The position numbers were made by a program, and so were the translations under genes. Below are positions 1-7,942 of a stretch of DNA of 27,653 nucleotides, one piece after another; position 1 is the first letter of the stretch, and each line of letters begins with the position of its first letter. Source of the DNA: Pseudomonadota bacterium (GTDB lineage: Bacteria; Pseudomonadota; Gammaproteobacteria; Xanthomonadales; Xanthomonadaceae); the NCBI GenBank assembly GCA_023386795.1, contig JAEWJB010000155.1:1-27653 (forward strand), written 5' to 3'. The notes below the pieces were generated by a model. It saw nothing but the letters and a program-made list of their open reading frames with translations, had not been told where the DNA came from and made no database searches.

Positions 1-92
1 GGCCATGCCCTTTCCGGGACCGTAGGCGACATGGATGTCGCCTACGAGCCTCCAGGGATGGATTCACGGCGTGTCCCGGAAAGGGCATGGCC
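1..92. repeat. Nested palindromic intergenic repeat (REP/MITE-like), left edge may be cut
   Basis: The outer arms at 1-20 and 73-92 are perfect 20-bp reverse complements. Inside them, 21-32 and 35-46 form a second perfect 12-bp hairpin with a 2-base loop. Bases 47-72 are left as a single-stranded side segment. The structure starts exactly at the window edge, so it may extend further left. It lies upstream of pyk and encodes nothing convincing. The architecture is that of a dispersed intergenic palindromic element of the kind common in xanthomonads. A 13-base stretch (65-77) recurs at 13436-13448 beside a second inverted repeat, which supports a repeat family. Copy number cannot be judged from this window. 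Confidence 0.75.
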
Positions 93-267
93 CCACCGGC
101 TGCGCGCAGCACCATGCGAGCCGCCCCGCACGAAACGCAGAGCCGGAATCGCAAGCAATGAACAAGGGTTCGCTCCATGCGCACCCGCATGTTGCAGCAC
201 CCATTCCACAATCGCCCGCACGCTATATCGCAAAGCCATCCAGTCGAGGCCGCGCATGTGCTAATTT
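93..267. other. pyk upstream region, no gene seen
   Basis: Spacer between the palindromic element and the pyk leader hairpin. Reading frames here are shadows of pyk or lack a ribosome site. An AT-richer patch near 222-229 could hold a -10 box, but I find no matching -35 at a normal distance, so no promoter is called. Confidence 0.4.
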
Positions 268-296
268 CCCGGACTTTTCCGGGGGAGCCCAACGTC
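268..296 (+). promoter_or_regulatory. Hairpin overlapping the pyk ribosome binding site
   Basis: Bases 268-273 (cccgga) pair with 278-283 (tccggg) around a 4-base loop. The 3' arm runs into the G-rich Shine-Dalgarno stretch at 281-287 (gggggag), 9 bases before the pyk ATG at 297. The Shine-Dalgarno fixes the pyk start at 297 rather than at the in-frame upstream ATG at 177. Folding could partly hide the ribosome site and so affect translation; this role is inference. Confidence 0.5.
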
Positions 297-1763
297 ATGA
301 CCGAACGCCAGCGCCGCACCAAGATTCTCGCCACCCTCGGACCGGCCACCGATCCGCCCGGCGTGCTCGAGGATCTGTTCCGCGCGGGCGTGAACGTCGT
401 GCGCCTGAACTTCAGCCACGGCGACCCGTCCGGCCAGGCCAAGCGCGCCGCCGACGTGCGCGCCGCCGCCGCCCGCGTGGGCGCGGAAGTCGGCATCCTG
501 GCCGACCTGCCCGGCCCGAAGATCCGCATCGAGCGTTTCACCACCGGCAAGATCAGCCTGAAGACCGGCGAGCGCTTCGACCTCGTCGCTGACCCGAACG
601 CCCCGCTGGGCGACCAGAACCAGGTCGGCGTGAGCTACCTCGGGTTGCCGCAGGACGTCGGCCCCGGTGACGTCCTGCTGCTCGACGACGGCCTGATGCA
701 GCTGCGCGTGGTCGAAGTGCAGGGTGAGCGCATCGTGTGCACCGTCCTCAACGACGGCGTGCTGTCCGACCGCAAGGGCCTGAACAAGCAGGGCGGCGGC
801 CTCTCGCTGGGCGCGCTGACCGAGCGCGACAAGGAGCTGATCGGCATCGTCGCCAAGATCGGCGTGGACTTCATCGCCGTCTCGTTCTGCCGCAACGCCG
901 AGGACATGAACGAAGCCCGCCGCATCGCCCGCGAGCACGGCTGCGACGCCGCCCTAGTCTCCAAGGTCGAGCGCACCGAGGCGATCGAGAACCTCGCCGA
1001 GATCGTCGAGGCCTCCGACGTGGTGATGGTCGCCCGCGGCGACCTCGGCGTGGAAATCGGCGACGCCGAGCTGCCGGGCCTGCAGAAGAAGATCATCCGC
1101 GAATCGCTGGCGCAGAACAAAGTCGTCATCACCGCCACCCAGATGCTGCAGTCGATGGTCGAAAGCCCGATCCCGACCCGCGCCGAAGTGCTGGACGTCG
1201 CCAACGCCGTCATCGACGGCACCGACGCGGTGATGCTCTCGGCCGAAACCGCCGCCGGCGCCTACCCGGTGCGTGCGGTCGAGGCGATGGCGCGCATCTG
1301 CCTGGGTGCCGAACGCCAGTTCGAGACCGACGCCGACTTCAGCAAGGCCGCGCGCAACCTGGAGCGTGCCGACCAGGCGATCGCCATGGCCACCATGTTC
1401 CTGTCCGAGCACGTCGGCGTGCGCGCCATCGTGGCGATGACCGAATCGGGCGGTACCGCGCGCTACCTCTCGCGCTTCCGTGCCAAGGCGCCGATCTACG
1501 CGGTGACCCGCCACGACGGCGCCCGCCGACAGATGGCGATGATGCGCGACGTGTTCCCGATCAACTTCGACAGCCGTGGCCTGACCCCGCGCGAAGCCGC
1601 GCGCGGCAGCATCCGCGTGCTGGTCGAGGCCAACCAGCTCAACGCCGGCGACCGCGTGGTGTTCACCAGCGGCGAGCACATGGAAACCCATGGCGCGACC
1701 AACACGCTGCGCCTGCTGGAAGTGGGTCCGGATGGCCGTGCCTCGGGCCTGGGCGAACTCTGA
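297..1763 (+). CDS. pyk: Pyruvate kinase
   Basis: Catalyses the last step of glycolysis in the cytoplasm, phosphoenolpyruvate + ADP to pyruvate + ATP. The 488-residue product has the usual bacterial length. It starts with the typical TKILATLGPA strand and has the VRLNFSHG element. The catalytic lysine lies in VSKVERTEAI (about K223), the metal/substrate region in VARGDLGVEIG, and the signature ITATQMLQSM is followed by PTRAEVLDVANA and the DAVMLSAETAAG loop. The C-terminal domain is complete. The start at 297 is supported by a G-rich ribosome site at 281-287; the frame is open back to 177, but that stretch has no pyruvate kinase homology. Class I fructose-bisphosphate aldolase follows 161 bp downstream on the same strand, so two glycolytic genes sit together, although fba appears to have its own promoter. 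Confidence 0.97.
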   Translation: MTERQRRTKILATLGPATDPPGVLEDLFRAGVNVVRLNFSHGDPSGQAKRAADVRAAAARVGAEVGILADLPGPKIRIERFTTGKISLKTGERFDLVADPNAPLGDQNQVGVSYLGLPQDVGPGDVLLLDDGLMQLRVVEVQGERIVCTVLNDGVLSDRKGLNKQGGGLSLGALTERDKELIGIVAKIGVDFIAVSFCRNAEDMNEARRIAREHGCDAALVSKVERTEAIENLAEIVEASDVVMVARGDLGVEIGDAELPGLQKKIIRESLAQNKVVITATQMLQSMVESPIPTRAEVLDVANAVIDGTDAVMLSAETAAGAYPVRAVEAMARICLGAERQFETDADFSKAARNLERADQAIAMATMFLSEHVGVRAIVAMTESGGTARYLSRFRAKAPIYAVTRHDGARRQMAMMRDVFPINFDSRGLTPREAARGSIRVLVEANQLNAGDRVVFTSGEHMETHGATNTLRLLEVGPDGRASGLGEL

Positions 1764-1781
1764 GTCCGCGTATTGACTGGC

Positions 1782-1810
1782 GGCTGTCTCGTCGACGCGG
1801 CGGGACAGCC
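1782..1810. terminator. Possible stem-loop after pyk
   Basis: Bases 1782-1788 (ggctgtc) and 1804-1810 (gacagcc) are perfect 7-bp arms around a GC-rich 15-base loop, 19 bases after the pyk stop. No T-run follows, so it is a weak candidate for an intrinsic terminator. It may instead belong to the regulatory region of fba, because its right arm overlaps the first CAGCCAT copy. Confidence 0.3.
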
Positions 1811-1891
1811 ATCGGCAGCCATAGCTGATAAACCTGTAAACGTTTGCAGCCATTCCGTGAAGGAATGGCTGTATGCGTTCACAGGTATAAT
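1806..1891 (+). promoter_or_regulatory. fba promoter region with operator-like dyad
   Basis: A perfect TATAAT lies at 1886-1891, 33 bases before the fba ATG. No good -35 is visible at 16-18 bases. In its place is a perfect 10-bp dyad: cagccattcc at 1847-1856 and its reverse complement at 1862-1871, with a 5-base spacer. The heptamer CAGCCAT also occurs in direct orientation at 1806 and 1816, giving four copies including the inverted one at 1865. The layout suggests a regulator site at the -35 position. Which protein binds is unknown. Confidence 0.55.
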
Positions 1892-1924
1892 TATCTTCTC
1901 CCCCGCTGCTGCCACAGGAAACAC

Positions 1925-2929
1925 ATGAGCATCGAACAGCTTGCCGAAACCGCCCAGGCCATGGTCGCCCCGGGCAAGGGCATCATCGCCATCGACGAGT
2001 CCACCAGCACGATCGCCAAGCGCTTCGCCGGCGTGGGAATCGAGAACACCGAAGAGAACCGTCGCGCCTACCGCGAGCTGCTGCTGACCACGCCCAAGCT
2101 GGGCGACTACATCTCCGGCGCCATCCTGTTCGACGAAACCATCCGCCAGTCCACCCGTGACGGCGTGCCGTTCGCCAAGTACATGAGCGAGCACGGCATC
2201 ATCCCGGGCATCAAGGTGGACAAGGGCGCCCATCCGCTGGCCGGCATGCCGGGCGAGCTGGTCACCGAGGGCCTGGACGGCCTGCGCGCGCGCCTGGAGG
2301 AGTACTACAAGCTCGGCGCGCGTTTCGCCAAGTGGCGTGCGGTCATCAACATCGGCGAGGACATCCCGTCCGGCACCTGCATCGAGGCCAACGCCCATGC
2401 GCTGGCGCGCTATGCCGCGCTGTGCCAGGAGCAGGGCCTGGTGCCGATGGTGGAGCCGGAAGTGATCATGGACGGCGACCACGACATCGAGACCTGCTAC
2501 GAAGTGACCGAGGCGACCCTGCGTTCGCTGTTCGGCGCGCTGTACGAGCAGAACGTGGTGCTGGAAGGCACCATCCTGAAGGCCTCGATGGTCATCTCGG
2601 GCAAAGACTGCGAAGAGCAGGCCGGCATCGACGAGGTGGCCGAGTCCACCGTGATGTGCCTGAAGAGCACCGTGCCGGCGATCCTGCCGGGCATCGTGTT
2701 CCTGTCCGGCGGCCAGACCGACGAGCAGTCCACCGCGCACCTCAACGCGATGAACAAGCTGGGCAACCTGCCGTGGCCGCTGAGCTTCTCCTACGGCCGC
2801 GCCATGCAGCAGGCCGCGCTGAAGCTGTGGTCCAAGGACATGAAGGGTAACTTCGCCAAGGCCCAGCAGGTGGTCTACGAGCGCGCCCGCGAGAACGGCC
2901 TGGCCGCGCTGGGGCAGTGGAAGGGCTGA
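1925..2929 (+). CDS. fba: Class I fructose-bisphosphate aldolase
   Basis: Reversibly cleaves fructose 1,6-bisphosphate to glyceraldehyde 3-phosphate and dihydroxyacetone phosphate through a Schiff base, without metal. The 334-residue product resembles the animal-type class I enzyme. It has GIIAIDEST near residues 19-27, FAKWRAVI with K136, and LEGTILKASMV with the expected Schiff-base lysine K219. The C-terminal tail is complete. The start at 1925 is preceded by an AGGAA ribosome site at 1916-1920 with 4 bases of spacing; the open frame further upstream crosses the promoter and is not coding. The gene follows pyk and ends at a strong terminator. Class I aldolase is typical of xanthomonads, whereas many proteobacteria use class II. 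Confidence 0.95.
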   Translation: MSIEQLAETAQAMVAPGKGIIAIDESTSTIAKRFAGVGIENTEENRRAYRELLLTTPKLGDYISGAILFDETIRQSTRDGVPFAKYMSEHGIIPGIKVDKGAHPLAGMPGELVTEGLDGLRARLEEYYKLGARFAKWRAVINIGEDIPSGTCIEANAHALARYAALCQEQGLVPMVEPEVIMDGDHDIETCYEVTEATLRSLFGALYEQNVVLEGTILKASMVISGKDCEEQAGIDEVAESTVMCLKSTVPAILPGIVFLSGGQTDEQSTAHLNAMNKLGNLPWPLSFSYGRAMQQAALKLWSKDMKGNFAKAQQVVYERARENGLAALGQWKG

Positions 2930-2955
2930 TCGCGGCGTCGCATCGCAAAGCCATG

Positions 2956-2983
2956 AAAAACGCCGGCGCAAGCCGGCGTTTTT
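2956..2983. terminator. Bidirectional intrinsic terminator between fba and the macro-domain gene
   Basis: Perfect 12-bp stem, 2956-2967 with 2972-2983, and loop gcaa. The arms begin with five A and end with five T, so it can end transcription of fba (+) and of the convergent macro-domain gene (-). Confidence 0.92.
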
Positions 2984-3005
2984 CTTTCTGCGACCCGATG
3001 CGGTG

Positions 3006-3545
3006 TCAGGCGACCTGCGGCAATGCCTGCGCCAGCAACTGTTGATAGGCCTTGAACGTGGCGTCGTTGTAGGCCACCAGCACGATGCGCCGCGGCACCT
3101 TGTGCGATTTCTCCCACGCCATGGTCTCGCTCACCGCTACCCGCGCGGCCAGCTGCAGCGGATATCCATAGATGCCGCAGCTGATCGCCGGGAAGGCGAT
3201 CGAATGCAGGTCCATCTGCTCGGCCAGCCGCAACGACTGCCAGTAGCAGTTCGCCAGCAGCTCCGGTTCGTGGTGCGCACCGTCGCGCCACACCGGGCCG
3301 ACCGCGTGGATGACATGCCGCGCGGGCAGCTCGAAGCCGGGCGTGGCGCGCACTTCGCCGGTCGGGCAGCGCACGCCCGGGCGTACTTCGGGCAGGCGCG
3401 CGCAGGCTTCGAGCAGGCGCGGGCCGGCGGCACGATGGATCGCGCCGTCGACACCGCCGCCGCCGAGCAACGTCTCGTTGGCGGCGTTGACGATGGCGTC
3501 GACGTCGAGTGTGGTGATGTCCCCTTGCCAGACTTCAATGCTCAT
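3006..3545 (-). CDS. Macro domain protein (probable ADP-ribose / O-acetyl-ADP-ribose hydrolase)
   Basis: Single macro domain of 179 residues, similar in size to YmdB/MacroD-type enzymes that bind ADP-ribose and remove acetyl or ADP-ribosyl groups. Visible motifs in order: GDITTLDVDAIVNAAN with the binding Asp/Asn pair, the GGGGVDGAIHRAAGP phosphate loop, CPTGEVRAT, HVIHAVGP, and SIAFPAISCGIYGYP, the distal loop over the ribose. I chose the ATG at 3545 (MSIEVWQGD) because it starts right at the fold. The frame is open 36 residues further up to 3653, but that extension is Arg/Pro/Ser-rich and unlike the family. It stands alone and converges on fba, so context does not name a substrate. Confidence 0.9.
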   Translation of the reverse strand: MSIEVWQGDITTLDVDAIVNAANETLLGGGGVDGAIHRAAGPRLLEACARLPEVRPGVRCPTGEVRATPGFELPARHVIHAVGPVWRDGAHHEPELLANCYWQSLRLAEQMDLHSIAFPAISCGIYGYPLQLAARVAVSETMAWEKSHKVPRRIVLVAYNDATFKAYQQLLAQALPQVA

Positions 3546-3796
3546 GCGGCGATCTTCAGGTGGCCCCGATGAGGGCGATGTGAGGGCGGCGGGTCGTCGC
3601 CGGAGGGACTGCGACGATAGGGGCGGGCCGTCTCCGATCCTGCGACGTGTCAATACGGAAATGCTGTCAGTTGCGCTGGCAACTCAGTGATCGGCAAGAA
3701 AAATCGCATTCCGAAGGGCGTGCGCCACAAGAAATGTTTCCGGTTCGTCAACGCGTGGACGCTGGGCTGCCGCCGCGCTCGAACCGGAGAGTGCAA
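3546..3796. other. Divergent intergenic region, macro-domain gene / TonB receptor
   Basis: No gene is supported here. A small dyad, agttgc at 3669-3674 and gcaact at 3679-3684, lies about 110 bases before the receptor start. A consensus-like TTGACA on the minus strand (3653-3648) has no AT-rich -10 at the right distance. GGAG at 3786-3789 is the ribosome site of the receptor and decides its start at 3797. Confidence 0.4.
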
Positions 3797-6700
3797 ATGG
3801 AACATCCGCTATACAGAACCGCCCTGGCCATCGGCCTGTCGTACGGGGCCGCGACGCAGGCCGCCGCGCAAGCGTCGGCCGCTCCTCCACTGGCCGACGA
3901 AAGCCGCGCCGCCGAGGCCTCGCAGACGCGCGAGGCCGTGGTCACCCAGCTGGACCGCGTGCAGGTCACCGCCACCGGCACGCGTATCCCCCGCGCGGGG
4001 TTCGACACGCTGGAGCCGGCGCAGGTGATCTCGCGGCAGGACCTGGACGATGCCAACATCACCAATCTCGCCACCGCCTTCGACCGCACCCCGAGTTTCA
4101 GCCTCGATGCGTCCTCGGAAGGCAGCCAGTCCTCGTTCGGGGCCGGGGTCAATTTCGCCAGCCGGTTCGGCCTGGGCTCCAACCGGTTGCTGACCTTGGT
4201 CAACGGACGCCGCTACGTCAGCGCCAACCCGCCGACCGTCTTCGGCCCGGGCGACCCGGGCAGCCAGGTCGATCTCAACGTGATTCCCACCAACCTGATC
4301 GAGCGCACCGAGAACATCAGCATCGGCGGTGCGCCCACCTATGGCTCGGACGCCATCAGTGGCGTGAGCAACGTGATCCTGCGCGACCGCTTCGACGGGG
4401 TGGAGGTGGAGCTGGGCTACGGCATGACCGAGCGCGGCGATGGCCAGCGCACCAGTGCGGCCAGCCTGTTCGGCACCGATTTCGCCGACGGGCGTGGTCA
4501 CTTCGTGCTGTCGCTGGACTATGAAGGCACGCAGGGCGTGCCGCAGTCGGCCCGGCGCTTCTACCGCAAGGGCTATTCGCTGCAGCCCAACCCTTCCGCC
4601 GCGGCTGCTTCGCGCTACCAGCCCGGCCGCATCGCCGCCGATGACGGACGCGTGCGCACGGATATCCCCTTCAACAACGGCAACAACGATGGCGTGCCCG
4701 GGCAGGTCTACATCCGCGACCGCCGCCTGCAGGCCATGACCTGGGGTGGCCTGGCGCTCCCCACCGGCGCCTACACCGCCGATTCGAGCGGGCGCCTGCG
4801 CGGCTTCGGCGCCAACACCGACCAGTACCTGCAGTTCGATCGCGAGGGACGGCTGGTGCCCTACGACCCCGGCACCAACTTCGGCGTCTCCAGCGCATCG
4901 GGCGGCGAGGGGCTACGCCTGTGGGAAACCGGCCAGTTGCTCTCGCGCCTGGACCGCAAGATCGCCTACATGACCGGGCACTTCGATTTCACCGACCAGC
5001 TGCGCGGCTTCTGGGAGGCTTCGGCCTATGGGGGTGAAGCACACGAGATCCGCGCGCAGAGCGTCTACAACGCGGCGGGCTTCGGCACCGCCCAGCTGGA
5101 TGGCAGCGGCGGCCAGAGCGGCATGCTGCAGATTCCCGCCAGTCATCCCCTGCTGACCGCGCAGGCGCGCGAGACCCTGCAGGGCATCGGCGCCGATACC
5201 TTCCAGCTCTCGCGCGCCTCGCGCGACCTGGTGACCAACAACGCCGCTGCGAACAGCAACGTGTGGCGCGTGGTCGGCGGCCTGGAAGGCCACTTCAACC
5301 TGGGCGAGCGCGGCTTCGACTGGGAGGCCAGCGGCGTCTACGGGCGCGGTGACTTCAGCTACGGCGGCCAGGGTCTGGTGCAGCAGAACTTCATCAACGC
5401 GCTGAACGTCACGCGCGCCGCCGACGGCCGCCTGGTGTGCGATGCATCGGCGCCGGGCACCGTAGCCGATGCCGCGTGCGTGCCGCTGGACATCTTCGGC
5501 GAGGGCCGCGCCTCGCGCGATGCGCTGGCCTACGTGACGGTGCCCACGCGTACCCGCGCGATGCTCGCGCAGACGGTGTTCAACGCCAACCTCACCGGCG
5601 ACCTCCTTGCGCTCCCGGGCGGCATGATGAGCTTCAACGCCGGTTACGAATACCGGCGCGAGCAGGGCAGCTTCGATCCCGGCAGCTTCCAGCAGCAGGG
5701 GCTGGGCCGCTCGGTCGCCATCTCGCCTTCGCGCGGCACGGTGCAGAGCAACGAGTTCTTCGGCGAGGTATTTGCGCCGTTGGTGGACGGCGAGGCCGGC
5801 ATTCCCGGCCTGCATCGATTCGACGTGACCGCCAAGCTGCGGCGGGTGAACAACTCGGTCAACGGCTGGTTCACCGCCTACACCTACGGATTCCAGTACG
5901 AACCGGTCGCCGGCGTGCAGCTGCGCGCCAACCAGACCCGTTCGTTCCGCTCGCCGTCGCTGGTGGAACTGTACGCGGACCAGGCGGCGTTCTATTCCGT
6001 CAACGAGCCTTGCCAGGCGGCCAACATCACCAGCGGGCCGCGCCCGGACAACCGCGCGGCGAACTGCGAGATGTTCTTCGCCGGCTATCCCTCGGTCGAT
6101 CCTGCCACGTTCCAGGGTCCGGCCAGCTCCATTCCCGGCCACCTGGTCGGCAGCCAGCAGCTGCGCAACGAGCAGGCCGATTCATGGACCGCCGGCCTGG
6201 TGTTGCAGCCGGACTGGGCCGAAGGCCTGCGCATGGCGGTGGACTACTATCGCATCGACCTGAGCGACATCATCGATTCGGTCGGCCCCAGCGACATCCT
6301 GTCCGGCTGCTTCGACGCCGATGCGTTCGATGCATCCAACGTCGCCCACGCCAATGCGTACTGCAGCATGGTGCAGCGCGACCCGGTCACGGCGATGGCC
6401 GAAAGCCTCAACACCACCTTCCTCAACGGTCCCTACATCAACTTCCGCGGCTGGACGGCCGAAGCCAGCTATCGGCTGGCGCTGGACCGCCTGGGCTGGG
6501 GCAAGGGGCAGCTGGACCTGGGCGTGTATGCCTACTTCCCGCAGGTGTGGGAACGTGCCGCCGCGCCGGGCGTGCCGGCGGTGGACTCGGCCAATACCGG
6601 CGGCGGCGAAAGCCGCCAGTACCAATGGACCGCCCGCTACAGCAGCGGGCCGTGGACCCTGGGCACGACCGCGACCTACACTCCGAGCCGGCCCGTGGCG

Positions 6701-6901
6701 CCCAACATCACGGTGGAAAGCCGCGACTACCTGCGCATGGACGGCTACCTGTCGGTCAACGCGAATGTCGGCTACCGGTTCAACGAGCGCTGGAGGATGA
6801 ACCTCTCGGTGGACAACCTCACCGACGATATCGGGCCGTTCCCGTACGTGGTGGACGCGTTGGGCCGGCGTTACATGCTCACGGCGACGATGAAGCTGTA
6901 A
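3797..6901 (+). CDS. TonB-dependent outer-membrane receptor, substrate unknown
   Basis: A 1034-residue outer-membrane active transporter driven by TonB-ExbBD. It has an N-terminal signal peptide (about residues 1-26, ending near AAAQA), then a TonB-box-like stretch LDRVQVTATGTRI. The plug domain contains NRLLTLVNGRRYV, VDLNVIPTNLIERTENISIGGAP and YGSDAISGVSNVIL. A large beta-barrel follows, with the usual FRSPSLVELY and GWTAEASYRL strands and a final strand YMLTATMKL. Three cysteine pairs (C548/C561, C739/C757, C838/C856) lie in predicted extracellular loops and probably form disulfides. ATG 3797 has GGAG 7 bases upstream and starts the signal peptide, whereas the upstream open frame has no such features. 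No transport or enzyme gene is adjacent, so the ligand cannot be inferred. Ending in Leu rather than Phe is slightly unusual. Confidence 0.92.
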   Translation: MEHPLYRTALAIGLSYGAATQAAAQASAAPPLADESRAAEASQTREAVVTQLDRVQVTATGTRIPRAGFDTLEPAQVISRQDLDDANITNLATAFDRTPSFSLDASSEGSQSSFGAGVNFASRFGLGSNRLLTLVNGRRYVSANPPTVFGPGDPGSQVDLNVIPTNLIERTENISIGGAPTYGSDAISGVSNVILRDRFDGVEVELGYGMTERGDGQRTSAASLFGTDFADGRGHFVLSLDYEGTQGVPQSARRFYRKGYSLQPNPSAAAASRYQPGRIAADDGRVRTDIPFNNGNNDGVPGQVYIRDRRLQAMTWGGLALPTGAYTADSSGRLRGFGANTDQYLQFDREGRLVPYDPGTNFGVSSASGGEGLRLWETGQLLSRLDRKIAYMTGHFDFTDQLRGFWEASAYGGEAHEIRAQSVYNAAGFGTAQLDGSGGQSGMLQIPASHPLLTAQARETLQGIGADTFQLSRASRDLVTNNAAANSNVWRVVGGLEGHFNLGERGFDWEASGVYGRGDFSYGGQGLVQQNFINALNVTRAADGRLVCDASAPGTVADAACVPLDIFGEGRASRDALAYVTVPTRTRAMLAQTVFNANLTGDLLALPGGMMSFNAGYEYRREQGSFDPGSFQQQGLGRSVAISPSRGTVQSNEFFGEVFAPLVDGEAGIPGLHRFDVTAKLRRVNNSVNGWFTAYTYGFQYEPVAGVQLRANQTRSFRSPSLVELYADQAAFYSVNEPCQAANITSGPRPDNRAANCEMFFAGYPSVDPATFQGPASSIPGHLVGSQQLRNEQADSWTAGLVLQPDWAEGLRMAVDYYRIDLSDIIDSVGPSDILSGCFDADAFDASNVAHANAYCSMVQRDPVTAMAESLNTTFLNGPYINFRGWTAEASYRLALDRLGWGKGQLDLGVYAYFPQVWERAAAPGVPAVDSANTGGGESRQYQWTARYSSGPWTLGTTATYTPSRPVAPNITVESRDYLRMDGYLSVNANVGYRFNERWRMNLSVDNLTDDIGPFPYVVDALGRRYMLTATMKL

Positions 6902-6913
6902 CCCTGCAAAGGA

Positions 6914-6942
6914 AAAGGGCCGCGTGGGCGGCCCTTTCTTTA
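6914..6942. terminator. Bidirectional terminator, TonB receptor / cysK
   Basis: Perfect 10-bp stem (6914-6923 with 6928-6937), loop gtgg, flanked by A-rich sequence on the left and cttta on the right. It sits between the convergent ends of the receptor (+) and cysK (-). Confidence 0.88.
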
Positions 6943-6960
6943 TCGCAGGCGGAACGCGGC

Positions 6961-7920
6961 TTACGGCAACCCGGCCAGCCAGTCGTCGTCCGAGCCTTCG
7001 TTGATGTCGGCGAACAGCGGCGTGCTGAAGTAGCGCTCGCCCGTATCGGGCAGCACGGCCAGCAGCACCGAGCCCGGCGCGGCCTTGGCCGCCACGTCCA
7101 GCGCGGTGGCCACGGTGGCACCCGCGGAGATGCCCACGAAAATGCCTTCCTCGGCCGCGAGGCGACGCGCGACCTCGATCGCGCGGTCGTCGCCGACCGA
7201 ATACAGCTCGTCGTAGACCTCGCGGTTGAGGACTTCCGGCACGAAGTCCGGCGTCCAGCCCTGGATCTTGTGCGGCTTCCATTCGTCGCCCTTGAGCAGC
7301 GAGGCGCCGGCCGGCTCGGTGGCGATGATCCGGGTTTCCGGTCGTGCCACCTTCAGTACCTCGCCCACGCCGGTGAGCGTGCCGCCGGTGCCCCAGCCGC
7401 TGACGAAGTAGTCCAGGCGCTGGCCGGCGAAATCGCGCAGGATCTCCGCCGCCGTGGTGTTGCGGTGGTAGGCCGGGTTGGCGGGATTGGCGAACTGGCT
7501 AGCGAGGAACCAGCCGTGTTGCTCGGCCAGTTCCTTGGCCTTGCGCACCATGCCGCTGCCACGCTCGGCAGCCGGGGTCAGGATGACCTTGGCACCGTAG
7601 GCGCGCATCAGCTTGCGGCGCTCGATGGAGAAGGTTTCCACCATCGTGGCGACGAACTTGTAGCCGCGCGCGGCGGCCACCATCGCCAGCGCCACGCCGG
7701 TATTGCCGGAGGTCGCTTCCACGATGGTGTCGCCGGGCTTGAGCACGCCGCGCTGCTCGGCGTCCAGGATGATGGCCAAAGCCAGGCGATCCTTCACCGA
7801 GCCACCCGGGTTGAAGGATTCCACCTTCGCGTAGAGGGTGACGTGCTCGGGCGCGATCCGGTGGAGCTTGACGATCGGCGTGCGGCCGACGGTGTCGAGG
7901 ATGCTGTCGTAAAGGGCCAT
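6961..7920 (-). CDS. cysK: Cysteine synthase A (O-acetylserine sulfhydrylase)
   Basis: PLP enzyme joining sulfide and O-acetyl-L-serine to make L-cysteine, the last step of sulfate assimilation. The 319-residue product has the usual length. The PLP lysine is K43 in NPGGSVKDR, the substrate loop is TSGNTG (70-75), and the phosphate-binding glycine loop is GWGTGGTLTG. VGISAGA comes near the C-terminus. An appropriate GGAG ribosome site (complement of 7929-7932) precedes the ATG. It lies 22 bp downstream of cysG on the same strand, so the two form an operon. I prefer CysK over CysM because of the length and the FNPGGSVKDR context. The gene ends at a shared terminator. Confidence 0.95.
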   Translation of the reverse strand: MALYDSILDTVGRTPIVKLHRIAPEHVTLYAKVESFNPGGSVKDRLALAIILDAEQRGVLKPGDTIVEATSGNTGVALAMVAAARGYKFVATMVETFSIERRKLMRAYGAKVILTPAAERGSGMVRKAKELAEQHGWFLASQFANPANPAYHRNTTAAEILRDFAGQRLDYFVSGWGTGGTLTGVGEVLKVARPETRIIATEPAGASLLKGDEWKPHKIQGWTPDFVPEVLNREVYDELYSVGDDRAIEVARRLAAEEGIFVGISAGATVATALDVAAKAAPGSVLLAVLPDTGERYFSTPLFADINEGSDDDWLAGLP

Positions 7921-7942
7921 GCGGGAATCTCCGTGGAGGCGG

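Noticed and set aside
3648..3653. Consensus TTGACA on the minus strand upstream of the macro-domain gene
   Set aside because: The sequence 17 bases further on is GC only, so no -10 box pairs with it.
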